Shown here: positions 7,225 through 11,960 of the stretch, one piece after another
How the letters are laid out: each line of letters begins with the position of its first letter
Numbering within the stretch: position 1 is the first letter of the stretch
Notes under the pieces: model-generated
Told to the model about the DNA's origin: nothing
The model's input: the letters and a program-made list of their open reading frames with translations, nothing else
Database searches by the model: none
Assembly (NCBI GenBank): GCA_946886325.1
Contig: CAMPIK010000022.1
Location: forward strand, 1 to 11,960
Length of the DNA: 11,960 nt
Direction: 5' to 3'
Source: an uncultured Shinella sp.
GTDB lineage: Bacteria; Pseudomonadota; Alphaproteobacteria; Rhizobiales; Rhizobiaceae
Position numbers and translations under genes: made by a program

Positions 7225-8436
7225 TCAGGCGCCGCCGGTTTCCGGATTGCCGCCGGCCCGCGATTCGGCGAGCCGCGCGGCGCAGACGAAGACGAGACCG
7301 AGGGCCGCGACGAGCGACATGAAATAGAAGCCGTCGATGCCGTAGCGCGTGTAGACATAGCCGGCAAAGAAGGTGGCAAGCGCCATGAACAGGCCGTTAT
7401 AGAGGAAATAGAGCCCCTGCGCCGAGGCCTCCTGCTCCTCGTCCACCCTCTGCACGATGCGGTTCTGCACGCCGATATGGATGCAGGCGAAGGTGAAGGC
7501 GTGGCTGCATTGCAGGGCGAGATAGCCGGCAAAGCCCATCTCGACCGGGAATATGATCCACCGGATGATCGCGACGCCGGAGCCGGCGATGATGAGGGTC
7601 CAGAGGTTGACGCGGCGCCGGATATGCCGGGCGAAGATGAAGACGATGACCTCGGCGAAGACGCCGGCGCTCCAGAGCAGGCCGATGGCGGTGCCGGAGA
7701 AGCCGAGGCCGTGCCAGTAGATCGCCGAGAAGGCGAAGAGCATGGCATGGCTGGCGTTGACGATCGCGGCGCCGACCAGCATCAGTTGCACGTCCGTCTG
7801 CCGCAGCGTGCGCGACGGGGCCACCGCCAGCGCTGTGATCGGCGACGGACGCCGCGGCTTGCCGATCCGCGGCGCAAGAAGGGCTGTGACGATGGTGAGC
7901 GCGAAACTCACCGCCATCGCCGGCAGCACCATCGCGCCGCCGTAGAGGCCCGAGAGCCATCCGCCGACCATCGTCGCGGCGATGAAGGCGATCGACCCCC
8001 AGTAGCGCATCGTGCCGTAATCGAAATTCCACCGCCGGACGCCGCTCAATGCAATCGCATCGGCGATCGGCATGTAGGGCGCGAAGACGGCGCCCTGAAG
8101 CGAGAACAGCAGCAGCACCGGCCAGAAGCTGTCGGCCGCAAAGAGCGCCAGCGCGGTTGCGAACGACAGGATGGCGGACCAGACGAGCACCACCGTGCGC
8201 TCGCCGATCCGGTCGGCGATGACGCCGGCAATGGGCGCCGTGACCACGCGCATGATCATCGGTACGGCGAGCACGATGCCGATTTCCACATCGCTGAGCG
8301 ACAGGGTGTTGAGCCAGACGGGAAAATAGGGAAGCGCGATGCCGGCGACCAGCATCGGCGCACAGAAGAGGAGCGCGATGCGCTCGGCGAAAAAACGCGG
8401 CGCGGCAGCGACGACATGACCCGACGGGGCATTCAT
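7225..8436 (-). CDS. MFS transporter, 3-phenylpropionate/LacY-like (MFS_1_like, HcaT type)
   Basis: 403 residues with about 12 hydrophobic segments, the usual length for a major facilitator. The loop between helices 2 and 3 carries GVIADRIGERT (residues 71-81), a variant of the MFS motif A. Residues 36-48 (PYFPVWLNTLSLS) and the WGSIAFI stretch resemble the PPP family, which includes the E. coli phenylpropionate permease HcaT and nucleoside or sugar symporters. The substrate is unknown and no catabolic genes are adjacent. It reads in the same direction as plcP upstream (156 bp gap) and the Mla cluster downstream (85 bp or more). ATG 8436 is the only plausible start before Met28; the ribosome binding site is weak (AGG about 8 bases upstream). 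A link with lipid remodelling is possible but not supported by sequence. Confidence 0.88.
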   Translation of the reverse strand: MNAPSGHVVAAAPRFFAERIALLFCAPMLVAGIALPYFPVWLNTLSLSDVEIGIVLAVPMIMRVVTAPIAGVIADRIGERTVVLVWSAILSFATALALFAADSFWPVLLLFSLQGAVFAPYMPIADAIALSGVRRWNFDYGTMRYWGSIAFIAATMVGGWLSGLYGGAMVLPAMAVSFALTIVTALLAPRIGKPRRPSPITALAVAPSRTLRQTDVQLMLVGAAIVNASHAMLFAFSAIYWHGLGFSGTAIGLLWSAGVFAEVIVFIFARHIRRRVNLWTLIIAGSGVAIIRWIIFPVEMGFAGYLALQCSHAFTFACIHIGVQNRIVQRVDEEQEASAQGLYFLYNGLFMALATFFAGYVYTRYGIDGFYFMSLVAALGLVFVCAARLAESRAGGNPETGGA

Positions 8437-8506
8437 GAAGAGGACCTGGGAACGAGCTTCGGAACCTCATCGTGACTCGGGACAAGAGGAGGTTGTCGTG
8501 CTCTAT

Positions 8507-8528
8507 CACGCCGACGTACGTACGCCAA
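8507..8528 (-). promoter_or_regulatory. Weak promoter/operator candidate upstream of the MFS gene
   Basis: The 10-bp palindrome CGTACGTACG (8515-8524) lies next to a possible -35 element TTGGCG (minus strand, 8528-8523). A poor -10 (GATAGA, 8507-8502) follows at 15 bp. The elements match consensus weakly, so this is only a place where a promoter with an operator could sit. Confidence 0.2.
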
Positions 8529-8592
8529 TCCGCGAATTCTGCCGGTGAAGGGCTTTGTCCTTTGTCCGGCCGTCGTCAGCAATCCGATTTCG

Positions 8593-9438
8593 TCAGGCGG
8601 CCTCGACGCGGCCGGCCATCGCCTCGCGCAGCGGCTGCGGGAGAGGTTCGGCCGGTGCAACAGGCTCGCCGACCTCGCTCAATCTCTGCCAGACGATGAG
8701 TTCCATGCTGCCATCGTGATTCTCGGCGATCGCCGTGCAGCTTTCCACCCAGTCGCCGCTGTTGATGTAGCGGATGCCGTCGATGTCCTCGATCACCGCA
8801 TGGTGGATATGGCCGCAGATGACGCCGTCGGCGTCGTTCTTGCGCGCCTCCTCGGCGACGACCTTCTGGAATTCGCCGATGAAGTTGACCGCGTGTTTCA
8901 CCTGCAGCTTTGCCCAGGCCGAAAAGGACCAGTAGGGCATGCCGAGACGCCGGCGGATCGCCGCAAGCCCGATATTGATGACGATCGCCGCGTCATAGGC
9001 CCAGTCGCCGAGATAGGCGAGAAGGCGCGCATTGCGCACCACCACGTCGAACTCGTCGCCATGCAGCACGAGATAGCGCCTGCCGTCCGCGCCCTCGTGC
9101 ATCATGCGTTCGGCAACCTCGATGCCGCCGAAATGCATGCCGGGAAAGTCGCGCAGGAATTCGTCGTGATTGCCGGGCACATAGACGATGCGCGTGCCCT
9201 TGCGCGCCTTGCGCAGCAGCTTCTGCACCACGTCATTGGCGCTCTGCGGCCAGTACCAGCTCCGCTTCAGCCGCCAGCCGTCGACGATATCGCCGATGAG
9301 GATGATGGTCTCGGCCTCGTGATGGCGCAGGAAATCCAGCAGGTAGTCGGCCCGCGCCGCCTTCGAGCCGAGATGCACGTCGGAAATGAAGAGGGTCCGC
9401 ACATGGCGGACGTCCGGTGCTTTCGAACTGGCGGACAT
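8593..9438 (-). CDS. plcP: PlcP-type metallophosphoesterase, probable phospholipase C for lipid remodelling (LpxH-like family)
   Basis: 281 residues. Calcineurin-like metal motifs appear in order: SDVHLG (19-24), GDIVDGW (49-55), GNHDEF (89-94), HGDEFD (126-131) and CGHIHH (208-213). True LpxH has GNRD in place of GNHD and is shorter, so the common label UDP-2,3-diacylglucosamine hydrolase is probably wrong. The motif set with WYWPQ and AWAKLQVKHAVNFIG fits PlcP of Sinorhizobium, a phosphate-starvation enzyme that cleaves phosphatidylcholine and related lipids to diacylglycerol, freeing phosphate and feeding phosphorus-free lipid synthesis. Start 9438 places MSASS just before the core; ATG 9489 or 9603 would add a low-quality tail. 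GGAG lies 11 bases upstream of 9438. The gene is divergent from the malic enzyme gene and has a partial Pho box upstream. There is no signal peptide, so it should act on the cytoplasmic side. Confidence 0.82.
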   Translation of the reverse strand: MSASSKAPDVRHVRTLFISDVHLGSKAARADYLLDFLRHHEAETIILIGDIVDGWRLKRSWYWPQSANDVVQKLLRKARKGTRIVYVPGNHDEFLRDFPGMHFGGIEVAERMMHEGADGRRYLVLHGDEFDVVVRNARLLAYLGDWAYDAAIVINIGLAAIRRRLGMPYWSFSAWAKLQVKHAVNFIGEFQKVVAEEARKNDADGVICGHIHHAVIEDIDGIRYINSGDWVESCTAIAENHDGSMELIVWQRLSEVGEPVAPAEPLPQPLREAMAGRVEAA

Positions 9439-9512
9439 GTCGAGGCTGTCTCCGGGGGTCTCAATCGGCTTTGGCACGCCTGAAATCATGCCCCCGTGAA
9501 AAACAGACTCTT

Positions 9513-9530
9513 GTTTCAAGAAGATGACAC
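9513..9530 (-). promoter_or_regulatory. Partial Pho-box candidate upstream of plcP
   Basis: Read on the minus strand, GTGTCAT (9530-9524) matches the PhoB half-site CTGTCAT at 6 of 7 positions, and 11 bp on TTGAAAC (9519-9513) matches CTGTCAY at 4 of 7. Spacing is the canonical 11 bp. It lies 75 bp before ATG 9438, a fair position for an activator site replacing the -35. The second half is weak. Confidence 0.35.
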
Positions 9531-9601
9531 GACGCCTCAGACGCGGGATACGCGTCGATTTCCCAATGGAATCCACACATCCGAAGCGGTTTGCGCGTTG
9601 C

Positions 9602-9622
9602 AAGCGGCATGAATTGCCGCTT
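9602..9622. repeat. Perfect 8-bp inverted repeat upstream of the malic enzyme gene
   Basis: AAGCGGCA (9602-9609) and TGCCGCTT (9615-9622) flank the 5-base spacer TGAAT, ending 67 bp before the malic enzyme ATG. Neither strand has a T run after it, so a terminator is unlikely. A regulator binding site or leader hairpin is more plausible. Confidence 0.5.
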
Positions 9623-9689
9623 TATGGCACGGCACGATCATGCGAGAAGACGGCCGGCAGCAAGACCGACGAGCGAGGAAACGAGGATC

Positions 9690-11960
<2,271 letters not shown>

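Noticed and set aside
7140..7748. N-terminal extension of mlaE to the ATG at 7748
   Set aside because: It would overlap more than 500 bases of the MFS gene in another frame and the extra sequence is Arg/Ser/Pro-rich shadow with no domain.
8540..8571. Possible terminator between plcP and the MFS gene
   Set aside because: The CCGG arms are only 4 bp, the internal pairing is poor and no T tract follows on the minus strand.
8593..9438. Annotation as UDP-2,3-diacylglucosamine hydrolase (LpxH)
   Set aside because: It has GNHD and not GNRD, and rhizobia are expected to use LpxI for this step. The motif set fits PlcP better.
9439..9603. Longer plcP starts at ATG 9489 or 9603
   Set aside because: They add 17 or 55 residues without homology character before the conserved core, and would place the Pho-box candidate inside the coding sequence or next to the start. 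ATG 9489 cannot be fully excluded.

Overview
The window looks like chromosomal DNA of a Hyphomicrobiales (rhizobial) alphaproteobacterium, most likely Rhizobiaceae (Rhizobium, Agrobacterium, Ensifer or Shinella type). GC is high, with strong third-position GC that opens long antisense frames. The gene families fit this group: a giant apolipoprotein-like coiled-coil protein, a STAS-MlaE fusion, a PlcP-type metallophosphoesterase and a malic enzyme fused to a phosphotransacetylase-like domain. No rRNA, tRNA, CRISPR array, transposase or phage gene was seen.

Layout. (1) 2-2635, + strand: the C-terminal 877 residues of a very long alpha-helical repeat protein whose start lies left of the window. 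It resembles the growth-pole ring protein family (GPR in Agrobacterium, RgsE in Sinorhizobium). (2) 2636-2932: a 297-bp convergent intergenic region with a GAAA-tetraloop hairpin and an 87-bp nested palindromic repeat of the rhizobial intergenic (RIME-like) kind. (3) 2933-7139, - strand: a four-gene MCE/Mla-type lipid transport cluster in the order STAS-MlaE permease, MlaF ATPase, MlaD-like MCE protein, auxiliary lipoprotein. (4) 7225-8436, - strand: an MFS transporter of the 3-phenylpropionate/LacY-like type. (5) 8593-9438, - strand: a metallophosphoesterase best read as PlcP, the phospholipase C of phosphate-starvation lipid remodelling, although such genes are often labelled UDP-2,3-diacylglucosamine hydrolase. 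(6) 9439-9689: a divergent regulatory region with a partial Pho-box candidate for plcP and a perfect 8-bp inverted repeat nearer the malic enzyme gene. (7) 9690 to the right edge, + strand: NAD(P)-malic enzyme (dme/maeB type), missing only its last dozen or so residues.

How it may fit together. Two neighbouring - strand blocks concern membrane lipids: PlcP breaks down phospholipid and the Mla-type system moves lipids between the two membranes. They may simply be neighbours, since the gaps of 85 to 156 bp leave room for separate promoters. The malic enzyme belongs to central C4-dicarboxylate metabolism. The coiled-coil protein probably acts in polar growth. I see no clearly new multi-gene system. 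The most distinctive points are the PlcP reading and its possible Pho box, the self-covarying palindromic repeat, the missing conventional start of mlaE, and the layered repeats of the coiled-coil protein.
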